Source: Botrytis cinerea B05.10 (taxonomy: Eukaryota; Ascomycota; Leotiomycetes; Helotiales; Sclerotiniaceae). Taken from it: a DNA stretch of 64,000 bases. Positions 35,663-46,918 of this stretch are shown piece after piece. The translations under genes were made by a program, and so were the position numbers. The stretch covers positions 496,001 through 560,000 of the forward strand of contig NC_037319.1 of assembly GCF_000143535.2 (NCBI RefSeq), in the 5' to 3' direction. The notes below the pieces were generated by a model that saw only the letters and a list, made by a program, of their open reading frames with translations, had not been told where the DNA came from and searched no databases. Position 1 is the stretch's first letter, and every line of letters begins with the position of its first letter.

Positions 35663-37416
35663 CTATGCAATACCCATGGCAGATAACGCCTCATATGAGA
35701 TCAAACCATCATCAAGAGCATCCTCCAGAATATTCCTTACTACCTCAGGTTGCAACTTGACGCATCTCAATAACTTATCTTGCTCACCATACAAACTCAT
35801 AGCTAGAGCTTCCTTAACTTCAGCCTCCTCTAGCTCCTTGCTTAACCCCTCAACTTTCGCGAAATTTCCAGCACCACGATAGAATTTCTCGGCATTCTTG
35901 GATAAGACTGCCCCATTCTTGAAAGAAACCTCGTAGTTACTAGGTGGCTGTCCTAACTGAAATCTCAGAAGGTCAACATCACCCCGTAAGATGTGAATCT
36001 TTGGTAAATTATCGGCCGAAGGAAGTTTTGAAGCTTTCGTCAGATTGTCGAGTGCTGCCGTTAACACCTTCCATCGCGATGCTGACACTTCGGGTGATTG
36101 AGCTGCTTCGTGATTCAAACGAATAGAAGAGTTATATGAGATGAATGCTTCAGCTTTGTCGCAAAGTCCTTCGGGATTGTCGTCAATGCTCAAGGATGCG
36201 TAAGCATCATTTAAGGTTCGTTCGTATGTCCCAATGTCAATTCGCTGGAATCTGAAATTGGCATCGGCGAGAGCGGCAATAAAGTTGGACTTTGCAAGAC
36301 CAGCTTCTTGCTGTCGGTCTGGAGTGCCTTCAAGGTAGGTTTGTAATTTTTCGCCAAGCAGTGTCGTTGAATATTCTTCAATCCATGCTAGACCTCGACC
36401 AGCATCAACGTTTACCAGTCCACACAGTATTGCGAGTGTTTGAAGCTGAGCCACCACTGTGTCTAGTAAAGTTTCAAGAGTTACTGGCTCAACAATACTC
36501 GCCCACCGATCATCTTGTGGAGGTTCAGAATTAGGATTGGATAATGAAACCCCGCCTTCCTCCATGTCTGGATCATCATCTGATATGGGTGCAGATTCAG
36601 CTTGGGTTTGTGATTCAGTGTATTGGTACTCCTGTAACGTCAAACATCTCTGAAAGAGCTCAATCGCTTCCTCCAGTAAGGCTAGGTTGTTATCATTACC
36701 GACATTTCTCGTTTCTGATGTTACTTCCGCAATACTGGTAAGAACCTGGGCGGTGTTGCTGATGTTGTTAGCCGTGAAAAGTACCACGGGATTTGTGTAC
36801 TACATACAATAGGATATCTGCATTATCCTGCTTTAAACTCAATGCAAATCGGCTAGCCTCTAGGGCAGCTGATAGAAGGTCCAAGAGAGTTCCAGGCAGT
36901 TGTGCTCTAAGCTTCGGATACTGTGTGAGCTCATACAAGACTCGGGCTCTGTAGGATATTAGATTCTTCGTCACAAGAATCCCAGGACAAAAAGACCTCA
37001 CCTGTTGTAAGCAAGATCGAAGGAGTTTGGAAACTTTTTTAATGCTTCTTCATAATTGTCGATTGCTCTGACAAAGAATCTCGTCGACTGTTGTGATTCA
37101 ATTTTCTTTTAGATCCCGTTGAAGACACAAGTGGAAGTGGTTCACTGAAGCCTTACCTTTACAGCATCACCCCCTCTCCACTTCTCACCTGCTTCTTCGA
37201 AATCCACCCCAGCTATGACATGTCTCAGCTTCCGTGGCCATCTTGAGGCTTACGAATCCAACCATGACTTACCGGCAAGATATTCATCAGCAGTTGCTGG
37301 GATCTGCATATGTTACATTGCGTTCGTTGATTTGATTTGATTCATTTGTGAAGACTTACCTGTGGTGTATGCTTGGACTTCTTTTTGGTATCTCTCAAAA
37401 ATTGTTTCTTCGGCAT
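35663..37416 (-). CDS. TPR-like helical repeat protein
   Basis: Six exons: 37360-37416, 37273-37303, 37157-37212, 37002-37087, 36808-36948, 35663-36758; 488 residues. All junction phases match, and the 49-nt intron 36759-36807 has a GCTAAC branch just before its acceptor. The start MPKKQFLRDTKKKSK is basic. TPR-like helices follow (DFEEAGEKWRGGDAVKSTRFFVRAIDNYEEALKKFP, in pieces; then FDLAYNRARVLYEL and ADILFNTAQVLTSIAE). An acidic insert lies near 205-220 (SDDDPDMEEGG), then more helical pairs. A basic N-terminus plus TPRs and an acidic patch resembles ribosome-assembly chaperones such as Acl4, but I cannot confirm that assignment. Confidence 0.85.
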
Positions 37417-37469
37417 CGTGAAGGATCAGTTGGTAGGTAATTTTGAGTGTGGAAATAAGACTTTGGATG

Positions 37470-37504
37470 TTCAATGTGTTCAATGTGTTCAATGTGTTCA
37501 ATGT
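37470..37504. repeat. 9-bp tandem repeat, TTCAATGTG x about 4
   Basis: Four consecutive units, the last ending in A. It lies 54 bases upstream of the TPR-like gene start on the minus strand. Confidence 0.9.
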
Positions 37505-39119
37505 AAGAGATTGTCGATGTTTCGTAGTTCTACGAGCACTACGTCGTGAGAAAATCCAGGTGGATATTTTATGGTGGGGTAAGGTAATGACTTTCTTTTT
37601 TTTCTTCTGACTTCTCTTGTGAGCGTAGGAAGCGACGTATTAAGGACCGATTTGGGATGATATTTTGGAGGCAAGGGCGATGAGCAATTAATTCATCGAG
37701 GACCTCCAATTGCTGCATGACATACCTAGGTACAGAGGACATCAAATCGGTACGAAATGCTCTCTTGCACTGGTCTGATCTGCTCTGCCCTGCTTCATTA
37801 TAATTATTTACCGAAAAGACATGCTGCGTGCTGGGTACTGTATCACTCGCCCACTCCCTTCCAAATTGTTGGCTCATTACTCTGTACACCATACATCTCC
37901 GTACAGATCCAAAACACCACAATCTATTCGCATTCGCTCTGGTAGAACAGGAGGCCAGAGAACATTGCCACAGCTTAACGAGGGCAGAGGGGTACCGTCA
38001 AGTGCTTTTGCCTACCCCTCCTCCCCTCCTCCCCTCCTCTCCCCTTCCCCTCGACGGCATCCTGCATATGCACTCCAATACGACGTTCACTTTTTGCTCA
38101 ATACCGAAAAAGCAAAATACCGCCACACATGTGATGCTCGAATGGCGTGTAAGATCTTCCATTGGCTGCTTGTGGTTGCATGCGTGATGGGATGTAAATG
38201 GATCTCGACCGTACCGCACCAAACGCAAGAGCAATTCCTAATTAGGGTTACTGTGTGAGATATTACATGTTCAGCTAATCAACGTGCGAACGTGCGAACG
38301 TCTCTTCTGTTTCATATGATACAAGCATTACTAGATGCCCCTAGTTCAATGCGACCTAATACGACGGCGTTCTTTTTAATCTAGAATATATCGTGGTTGC
38401 CACGTGCGAAGTTAAGAAATAAACTTTATTCACTTGACCATCCGTCAATGCTATTTTACCGGTTATGCTCAAGTCACGTCTGGTCCCGGCGGTCCCGGTG
38501 GTCCCTTTCCAAGTTTCTTTCCTATCATATATCAAAATCGTGAAACTAATACTCTAGATGTTTTGGGTTTGTCGGATGAATGGTTAGTAGTAATATTGAT
38601 TCTCGATATAATAATCGCATCTAGTCTCTCGTCTCTGCATCTAGCCTCTCGCCTCCAGTCTCCAGTCTCCAGTCCAGATTTTCGTGAGGTAGGTACTCTC
38701 CAAGTTCGTGTGTGATGGGCTACAGTTTCTCTCCACCTGAGGGTTGACAAAGGGTTCTCCTTCTATTCTAAACAAGATGGCCATATGCCAACTATCCTGG
38801 GAATACTACCGCCTCTCCCGAAACGTGTAAATGCTTAGGTAGACATTACCTGGGTAGACAAGACCAATTCAGATCGACCAGTATCAACCATAACTGAATC
38901 TCAATGAATGTTGCTGCTATCCTTGAATCGACTATTACTGCTCATCTAGATATTGTTGGTAGGATCCGAGTTGCAAGAGGAAGGAGGATCGACTTTGATA
39001 TTCACTCATACCCTTGGAGCCCTTGGAGGAACACAAGGCAGTGCTGCACTATCCATCTACCTTCATATATCGGCGGCAGATAGATCAAATGTGAAAAATG
39101 GACTCTGTTAACTCTTCAC

Positions 39120-39186
39120 TTCACTTATTATCCTCTCCTCTCCTCTCTTCTCTTCTCTTCTCCCCCCCTCTCCCCTCCTCTCTTCT
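39120..39186 (+). promoter_or_regulatory. CT-rich tract in the promoter/leader of the 40119 gene
   Basis: A near-pure C/T stretch of some 65 bases. Such tracts often sit at transcription starts of highly expressed filamentous-fungal genes. The nearest downstream coding start is 930 bases away. Confidence 0.4.
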
Positions 39187-40118
39187 CAATCTACCCAACG
39201 AAGATACCTATCCATCCTCCATCAGCCAAAAGCAATACATGCCTATGAATGCCTCACAACCAACATCCACTATCTAACATACATCCAACATTTCCAAATC
39301 CCATCGCTTTCTCCACTTCACTAACTTAACACAAGACGAACGCTGATATCAGCCCAATCATTGTAAAAAGATTTTCCGAATCCCTACACACCACGTTTCT
39401 CTCTTACCCTCCCTCCCCAAGGTGCATCTTTCCTATCACATTTATTATTCCGATCAAATTTGTTCGTCGATATTCGTCGTGAAACTTTAAAAGCTGACTG
39501 CATCAAATCGATCCTCCAGAAATTCCGTCGAGCCACCTATCAGAGATTGATGACACTATCGCTCAACGAACTAATCAAGCTGCCAACCCGCTCATTACCT
39601 TTTATCTCTGTCCCTCTCAATTGAGTCTTACAAACGCTCCACCGACTTGAAAAGGAAATTCGTGTCTCCGTTTCTTTCTCATTCCACTGCAAGTCTGCCA
39701 TTCTGCAAGTGATTGCTGCAATCTTTTGTCAGTGCGTTGCCGTTTTTAGAAGCTTTTTGATTGAAGTTGATCCACCTTCGAGAAGGGGTCCCTGGAATTT
39801 CCTGACAGACCTTCCTGACACTCCTTCACTCCTGTTTGAAGTTGACTGCCCTTTCAATTCCCTTTTCCTCGTGGCACCCAGGGCTTGACCCACTTGAACA
39901 CCTGCTGCTACTACAAAAGCCGAAGACGTGGATCAACGCCATCACTTCCAGACCAGAATAGCCTGCGATAGCCCATATCTTTTCACTCCCTCGAGCCACT
40001 CTGCGATTCGATCATATAACGGTTGTTATTAGGGACCACATCATACTACAAGAGGAAACCTTGATTTAATCTGTCATACAATCTCATCCCGTGTCAATCT
40101 GAAACGAATATCGCAAAG

Positions 40119-40637
40119 ATGGTTGCGTCCTTGGATTCTTCCCGTCCTATCATGGCACCAAGTGTATGTTTATTTCCTTCCTTCTCCCTTCTTTATTCTA
40201 CACAACCTTCCCGTTCATTCATCGTTTATATTCCAGCATAAACCACCTCCACAAATAATCACCGATCATCGCTGACAATTATGCCTTCCACAAAGGTCTC
40301 CTCCAAAGGCAATCGCTTCAGCACTTACAGCCAAGCCATCTCTGTCGAAACCACCGATTCTGCCCAAGAAGAAATCACCGCTATTGAAGAAGGGTTCGAC
40401 AAGTTACACAACAAGAAGTTGGAGAGTCAACGTTGTGATCTGACGACTGAGAAGAGAGACAACATGGGCAAATTGGCATTGGGAGCCAAGTTGGAGAGGG
40501 CGTTGGGTCGAAGAATGGGTAGCCAGGATGCCATTATGCGAAAGAAATCACCTTCACAATCATCTGCCGAATCACCTACAATATCAATGAACGAAAAGAC
40601 CGCTCTCTCCGAGAGTGAAAAGGAGAATGCCGCATAA
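40119..40637 (+). CDS. Small conserved-looking fungal protein of unknown function
   Basis: Best model: exon 40119-40163 (MVASLDSSRPIMAPS), intron 40164-40295 (GTATGT donor, GCTGAC branch, CAAAG acceptor, phase 0), exon 40296-40637; 128 residues. The alternative is an intronless start at ATG 40281 (MPSTKVSSKGNRF), giving 118 residues; both share everything from VSSKGNRF on. The protein is charged and helical (EEITAIEEGFDKLHNKKLES, GAKLERALGRRMGSQ) with a Ser/Glu-rich tail ending KENAA. No domain was recognised. The promoter and leader are long, often a mark of a tightly regulated gene. Confidence 0.7.
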
Positions 40638-41499
40638 TGGATGTGGATGTTAGATGTTGAATCGGGGGACGATATGGCTACTATGTTAGGAAGACGACTA
40701 TTGTGTTACGGTTTTTCACTCGGGACAGTTATGGGCATCGATTGGCGTTCCGTTCATGTTTTATCTTTTACGTCACCTTAAGCCTAACTGTTATACCATT
40801 TCATTTGATGGGGGTCGACAACTGTTTTCAAAGCTCTTATACCACACCAGCGCACGCATTAGCGAGAGATGATGTTTTTAAATTGGCATGTAACTTGCTC
40901 GTTATTAGAGCAAGTAGACATAGGGAGTCTAAGGATCAAATAATAACTTGAATGCTTCCTACATATGTTCTATGTGAAAAGAAAGACCTGAGAAAAGTGA
41001 CACTTCCATGTTCCTGTCAGATTGAAATAAACGAAGGATTCAAAGGGCGCATAATAGATTTGGACGTGGTTTCAGGAATGTGAATCATGGAATCTTCATC
41101 TCTCATTCAGAAGACTGAAACAATCATGATATCAGAGATGCTACATCTTGACTTGACTGTATGTAGCCTTGCAGCCGAGGCCAGCAGTAGATATGTGAAA
41201 TGTCTCCAAATAGTAATGAATTGAATTGAATCCAGAGAGAACGCTCAATAGGTCGCAATCATGTTAGGGGATTCTTTAATACGAGTTTATTCTCGAATTT
41301 AGATCATCCCGTTTCCTTTCTCGTCTGTCTTTTGATGCCATTTTATCGCCAAAATCCATATCATCACGTGATTCGAAGCTTAATCAATTTATGCGTCTCT
41401 CTCTCTTAACGCGACCGCGCGACCTCAATTGCCAAATTGTCCTGCAGAAAAATCGTTCCTCAAAAAAAGTAGTAGCTAACCACCACCAAAACTCAAAAT
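40638..41499. other. Intergenic
   Basis: No supported gene; the frame at 40703-40951 lacks support. Bases near 41400-41499 form the pob3 leader. Confidence 0.6.
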
Positions 41500-43446
41500 A
41501 TGGCTATGTAAGTTTATCTCCTTTTAGATATGAACTGGAATCAATTGCGATTCGAATGCAAAGAAAAAATGTTGGAAGTTGTTAAAGCTAAAGGCGAGGC
41601 TTTTTCAGATGTGATTGCTAACATTATCAAACTTGCTAGGGAGAGTTTCGAAAATATCTTCCTTGATCTCTCGAAAGAGTCAGGTCGATGCAGGTTCGCT
41701 GAAACTGGATTCGGATGGAAGCCATCGAGCGGCGGAGATACATTCACACTCGAAAGCAGTAATATCGCAGGCGCGCAATGGAGCAAGGCAGCGAAAGGTT
41801 TTGAGGTGAAGCTTTTGTTGCGCAATGGTGATATCTGTCAACTTGACGGCTTCTTACAAGATGTTAGTATACTATACATCCTTGAATTGGCGCATTCTTT
41901 CTGATACAAGATAGGACTTTGAGCGATTAAGTAAAGTTTTCAAGAACTGGTACAGCACGAATTTGGAGCACAAGGAGCACGCTCTAAGGGGATGGAATTG
42001 GGGTAAAGGCGAATTTGGAAAGTCGGAATTGGTTTTCAACGTTCAAAACAGACCTGCATTCGAAATCCCATACACCGAAATCTCAAACACAAACTTGGCA
42101 GGCAAAAATGAAGTTGCGGTCGAGTTCACCCCAGGGAATGCTGATGATACGGGCACAAACGGAGCTCTGGGAGGTGCGCGTGCCAAAGGAAAGAAATCTG
42201 GTGCTGGAAAGGATCAACTTGTTGAGATGAGATTCTATATTCCTGGTACTGCGCCAAAGAAGGGAGCTCGCGAAGGAGAAGAGGATTCTGGAGACGAAGC
42301 TGATGGAGAGGAAACCAATGCATCTACCATATTTTATGACACGTTAATGGAGAAGGCTGAAATTGGGGATGTTGCTGGAGATACTGTTGCCACTTTCCTG
42401 GATGTATTGCATCTTACTCCAAGGTATGTCGCATTTTCAATTTTTTGGTAAAAAGCTAATTGTTCGCAGAGGACGTTTCGATATCGATATGTACGAAAGC
42501 TCCTTCCGATTACGTGGTAAAACATACGATTACAAGATTCAATACGATAATATCAAGAAATTCATGGTTCTACCAAAGCCTGATGAATTACATTTTATGA
42601 TTTGTATCGGTTTGGACCCACCACTACGTCAAGGTCAAACCAGATATCCTTTCTTGGTTATGCAATTCAAGAAGGATGAAGAAGTTACCATTGATCTGAA
42701 TATGACGGAGGATGTAATGAAAGATAAATACGCAGGAAAGTTGAGTATACATTATGAACAACCATTACATGAAGTTGTCACACAAGTATTCCGTGGTCTT
42801 GCCGGAAAGAAGATTAATCAACCGGCCAAGGATTTCTTGAGGTAAGTTATTTATCCAATATTTTTCTCTTTGCTTTACTAACATTATTAGTCATCACTCA
42901 CAATATGGTATCAAATGTTCTATCAAAGCTAGTGAAGGTTTCCTTTATTGCTTGGAGAAAGCTTTCATGTTCGTTCCAAAACCTGCTACATACATTACCT
43001 ACGAACAAATTACAGTCATAACTTTCTCTCGTGTTGGTGGAGCTACTTCCGCTTCCCGTACCTTCGATATCGCAGTTGGAATGAAGGGTGGAGCTGGTGA
43101 AACACAATTCAGCAACATCAATCGCGAAGAACAAAAGAATCTCGAGGATTTCTTTAAGATCAAGGGAATTCGTGTTAAGAATGAGATGGATGAAGATAAT
43201 ACAGCACACATTGCTCTTCTTAATAATCCGGATATGCAATCTTCTGATGAAGAAGTCGTCGCAGCTAGAGCTGATAGAGGAAGTGCTGATGAAGACGATG
43301 AGAGTGTTGATGAAGATTTCAAGACGGATAGTGAGAGTGATGTGGCAGAAGAATATGATTCTGCTCATGAAAGTTCTGGAACTGATAGTGAAGATGAAGG
43401 GGCTAGTGATGGGGAGAGACCGGCTAAGAAAGCTAAGACTGGTTAA
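41500..43446 (+). CDS. pob3: FACT complex subunit Pob3 (SSRP1 homologue)
   Basis: Five exons: 41500-41507, 41640-41862, 41915-42423, 42470-42841, 42891-43446; 555 residues, close to the yeast length. Exon 1 holds only eight coding bases, and joining gives MAMESFENIFLDLSK. Domains: N-terminal PH-like region with GRCRFAETGFGWKP and AQWSKAAKGFEVK; the structure-specific recognition region with HALRGWNWGKGEFGKSEL and NRPAFEIPYTEISNTNL; the middle double-PH region (FDIDMYESSFRLRGKTYDYK, FRGLAGKKI); and a long acidic tail ending in the basic PAKKAKTG, a likely nuclear signal. With Spt16 it reorganises nucleosomes during transcription and replication. As in fungi generally, there is no HMG box. Confidence 0.97.
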
Positions 43447-44033
43447 GTTTAGCTGGTTATCCGTTTGGGGAAAATTTATTTGGTTGGAGGGTCGATGAAA
43501 GAAGAACCATAGTTTTTCTTCTTATATCTTGAGGCACGGCGTTTTTTTAGGCTGGTGAAGATATGACATTAGGTTAGGGAGATTGGGAATAACAGAGTCA
43601 AGTGCATATTACGAAACCTGGGAAGGGAGTGGTGAATATAATCAGTAGGAAAATTATGGGATTTGAGTGGGAGAGAATGACTGGGAGAGGAGGAGAGGGG
43701 AGGAGTGGAGATGAAAATGAAATATTATCTAATTTTTATGGTTGATAATTTTATGTGATAACACGTGAGTGATGTGGTGAAATTCTGGATGTTGCATACT
43801 TGTCTTGTTGTGTGGCTGTTGTAGCAAATGTATTCTAGTTGGCTATGTTTGTGGGGATTTATTGGGTTATTTTTAAGAAGGATGCTTGCGAGATGCTTGC
43901 GAGATGCAAATTGGGGATGGCTTGTGCTGAATTTGCTTGTTTGTTTAGGGGGATTCAAATTGAGGGAGAAGAGAAGATGAGTTGCTTCCCCCTCCCCCTA
44001 TGCGTTGGGTAGGATATTCATGGTTTTATGTAG

Positions 44034-44146
44034 TGTGTGTATGTGTGTATATGTGTGTATATGTGTGTATATGTGTGTATATGTGTGTATATGTGTGTAT
44101 ATGTGTGTATATGTGTGTATATGTGTGTATATGTGTGTATATGTGT
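44034..44146. repeat. 10-bp minisatellite, unit ATGTGTGTAT, about 11 copies
   Basis: The period is exactly 10 bases and nearly perfect throughout. The antisense frame reads as a Tyr-Thr-His-Ile repeat and is not a gene. Confidence 0.95.
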
Positions 44147-45061
44147 CTGAGCTAAATAAATAGTGATGGGAATAGCGCATCATTTTGACTCAGAGTTACA
44201 AACTGACCATCTTTTCAATACGTACGTACTATCAATTCATATTCACCTATTCGATTTTTCTATACTAATAATAATAATAATCATTTCAAGTTGTGAAATC
44301 AATGAATACATGGAAGGGGTGGGGAAAAAAAAGCTCTATGGAAGTGAAAGTAAATGTTGATAGATAATTAGGTATGAGCTACATAGACTTACTTAGTATC
44401 TTTCACATCTTTCACATCTCGAATTCAAAGTCGGGATCGTAGATTTGTTGTGTGCTATGGACAGGTAGTCTGAGGATGATTTGATTTGATATAATATGAT
44501 ATGAATAGAATAGAATAAAATGTGGTCGAATTTAATTCTCTCTATTGATTTACTGATTAGAGAATTGGTGCTGGTTCTTTTGATGTGTTCGGATTTTGTT
44601 GTGTGGTATGGCTTTATGAAGCGATTTGGGTATTCATACAAGGCGTACCTATGTATGTGTATATTATTTGATGGTGATTGATGGCCAGCTCATGTTGTCA
44701 TCTGATGCTTTTAATCTCGTTATTGGCAAAAATCGCATGGAATTGTTAACTCGGTTTTTGCACCCACCCTGGTTTTGGCTGGATGCGGTTTCTTCGCTGT
44801 GCGTTGTTTGAGAGAGGATAGTATGTTTTAATCGTATGTGTCATTTACTTGTGTTGAAAAGACATGGGATGTGGCATTGTGTTATATGGATGAAATGATG
44901 AAATGGGATTGTGATACCGGAGAATGACTTGTTGCAAGCATGATGGATGGATGGATGGATGGGGGAGGATTGCTATTGTTGTTCTCTGTCGTGAGTTTTG
45001 TTAGGATATAGAGTGTTGGGATATCGATCATGTGAATATATATGCAGAGGATGTTGTATTA

Positions 45062-45078
45062 GCTAGCGGGGCGCTAGC
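45062..45078. promoter_or_regulatory. Perfect inverted repeat GCTAGCG-GGG-CGCTAGC
   Basis: Seven-base arms around a GGG loop, eight bases before a TATA box (45086-45093). The position suggests a binding site for a dimeric regulator or a promoter hairpin. Confidence 0.5.
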
Positions 45079-45085
45079 GCTTCCC

Positions 45086-45093
45086 TATATAAG
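45086..45093 (+). promoter_or_regulatory. TATA box of the 45400 gene
   Basis: TATATAAG, 307 bases before the start codon at 45400. Confidence 0.5.
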
Positions 45094-45399
45094 TAGGTAC
45101 ATAGCTTCTCGTAGATTGTAATGATGATGAATGAATACAGCAATAGTAGACTAACTTGAAGTGTTTCGACACGTATCAACCAAGTTGATACATACCAAAA
45201 TACAGATTTGAGCTGCTCGGATAACGTGTCTGAATGTTCTGAGTTTTAGGTGTTGGAGTTGGGATTATTACATTCGTTTTTCAGTCTCGGATGTCTCTTC
45301 GAAGAATTCTTTCAGCATAAACTTTGTCTCTTCATATAATTCTCTACATCCATCAACCCATCGACCATCTCCCGGAACCCCAACCATTCCCCCAATACA

Positions 45400-46385
45400 A
45401 TGATGACGCATCCAGCCGAGCAAACCGCACAAGCACAATTCGACCACGCAAGCGAAACTTACAAGCATGCAGCATGCAAACTCCAGGAAAAAATGCTCGA
45501 AGCTGGCGGTCTGCGTAAATTTTTGATTGAGAAAAAATATGGAGAGATCGTGCGATTGTATCGGAAATTACAGGAGCTGTTGAAATCGTATCATTTTCCG
45601 GAAGGTTTCGAGTGTGAGTTTGGGGTGGAATATTGTGCGTGGGTGGGGAGTGGAGAGGGCGAGTTTGGTGGTGAGTTTGAATGTTTGAGTGGGTTGTTGG
45701 AGAGGGAGATGGAGGTGGAGATGGAGAGAAGGTGGAGGTGGAGGGGGGAGTTTTTGGTGGGTGGGGGTGAGGATGGGGATGGGGATGAAGATGGGGAGGA
45801 TGGGGATGAGTTTGTCGTTGAGTCTGAAAAATTAATGTATGCTTTGCAGAGTGCGTTGCAGGGGTTGAAAGAGCTTAAGGGGGGAGAGATGGTGGCGCCG
45901 GGTGTTGGGAAGGAGGAGTGGGGTGGAGGGCTTATTGAGATTTTTGCGGCGCTTGAAAAGATTAGGATGGGGGCGAGGGAGATGCTTGGGAGTGAGAGGG
46001 GGACTGGGACGCAGATGGATGGTGGTAGTCGGGACTTTGGGGGGTTGAGAGAGGAGTTCCAGAGAATTTTGGTTACGTTGGTGATTCATTTCGGTAGGGA
46101 TACATCTTTCTTCTTGTTGAGCGAGAAGATAGTAAGTATTAAATAGTAAGGATACTAACGAAACACAATCTAGATTTTATCATCCTCGAAACCATCGATA
46201 ACCCAACAATTTGCCAGCAAGTCGATCCTGCAAAAGAACTGCGAATTAGAAAACCAAAAGTGTATATGGAGCTGTTGGTCGAGAGTCGTGAGAATTTGGG
46301 TCTGAGTGTGCTGGCTCGTTTGAAGGCTATACGGTGTTGCATTGATGAGTTGTCTCAGAGTCGTTTTCGGGATGTAAATTTTTAA
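45400..46385 (+). CDS. Uncharacterised helical protein with an acidic Gly/Asp stretch
   Basis: Two exons, 45400-46093 and 46174-46385, with an 80-nt phase-1 intron (GTAGGG donor, TACTAAC branch, CTAG acceptor); 301 residues. Joining gives VIHFDFIILETIDNPTIC and a helical end (ELLVESRENLGLSVLARLKAI). Reading straight past 46093 gives a shorter, implausible tail. The N-terminal helix (AQFDHASETYKHAACKLQEK) suggests a coiled coil. An acidic stretch (GEDGDGDEDGEDGDE) lies in the middle. The coding strand of 45620-46060 is strongly G-rich. The start could be either of two adjacent ATG codons. I do not recognise the family. Confidence 0.65.
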
Positions 46386-46883
46386 ATCTGGGAGGAATAG
46401 ATTGGATGGAAAAGTAGAGGGGATCTTGTTCTTTTAGAGAGAGAACAAAGACTCTTTTTGTTTTTGAGAAATGGGAAATACGAGATTTGGATAGATGTGT
46501 ATTTGATTCGGAGAATGAGATTTGAATAGTCGTAGTTTGGTGTTTGAAATCGATGAGGAGAATTAGATTTCGATGTTCATATTAGATGGATTGAATAGTA
46601 GTAGTGAGCCGTTGAACTCATTCAAATTTTAACTTGCTAATAATAATTCATCGAAAAGTGAAGTGGTGCTCTAAGTAATTACCTAGTGCTCTTAATTCAG
46701 CTGAGATATTAAGCAATCTAGATCTCAGTCATAGATATCGATGAATACAAGAGATACCAACGCTAAACGACCCCTTTATAACTCAGAATATCTCGTGATC
46801 GGCTACCTCGGTTAGCTTTATCGGTGCTCGGTTAATTCTTCTAGCTTGGTCGGCTGAGTCGATAGTTTATATGGCGTCTTTTT

Positions 46884-46918
46884 GGGACAAAAATTGACAA
46901 ACCCCAACTTTTTGTCCC
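46884..46918. repeat. Inverted repeat, GGGACAAAAA / TTTTTGTCCC
   Basis: Perfect 10-base arms separated by 15 bases, with T- and A-runs flanking and partly extending the pairing. Confidence 0.85.

Larger units (their letters stand above)
37417..40118. other. Long intergenic region with pyrimidine tracts
   Basis: 2.7 kb with no convincing gene. It contains a 9-bp tandem repeat at 37470-37504, a CCTCCCCTCC tract at 38018-38050, and a CT-only tract near 39120-39186. The final kilobase looks like a long fungal promoter plus leader for the gene at 40119. Confidence 0.5.
43447..45399. other. Intergenic with a long TG/TA minisatellite
   Basis: No supported gene. It contains the 10-bp repeat at 44034-44146, (GGAT)n at about 44942-44962, and the hairpin and TATA box before the gene at 45400. 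Confidence 0.6.

Noticed and set aside
37828..38258. Overlapping plus-strand frames with signal-like hydrophobic ends
   Set aside because: Three overlapping frames in a pyrimidine-rich promoter region, without splice sites or recognisable domains.
43998..44183. Minus-strand THIYTHIH-type repeat protein
   Set aside because: Direct translation of the 10-bp minisatellite, without gene context.
46132..46173. 42-nt intron in the 45400 gene using GTAAGT at 46132
   Set aside because: The donor is good, but its phase leads to an early stop in an unlikely frame. Using GTAGGG at 46094 gives a clean helical C-terminus.
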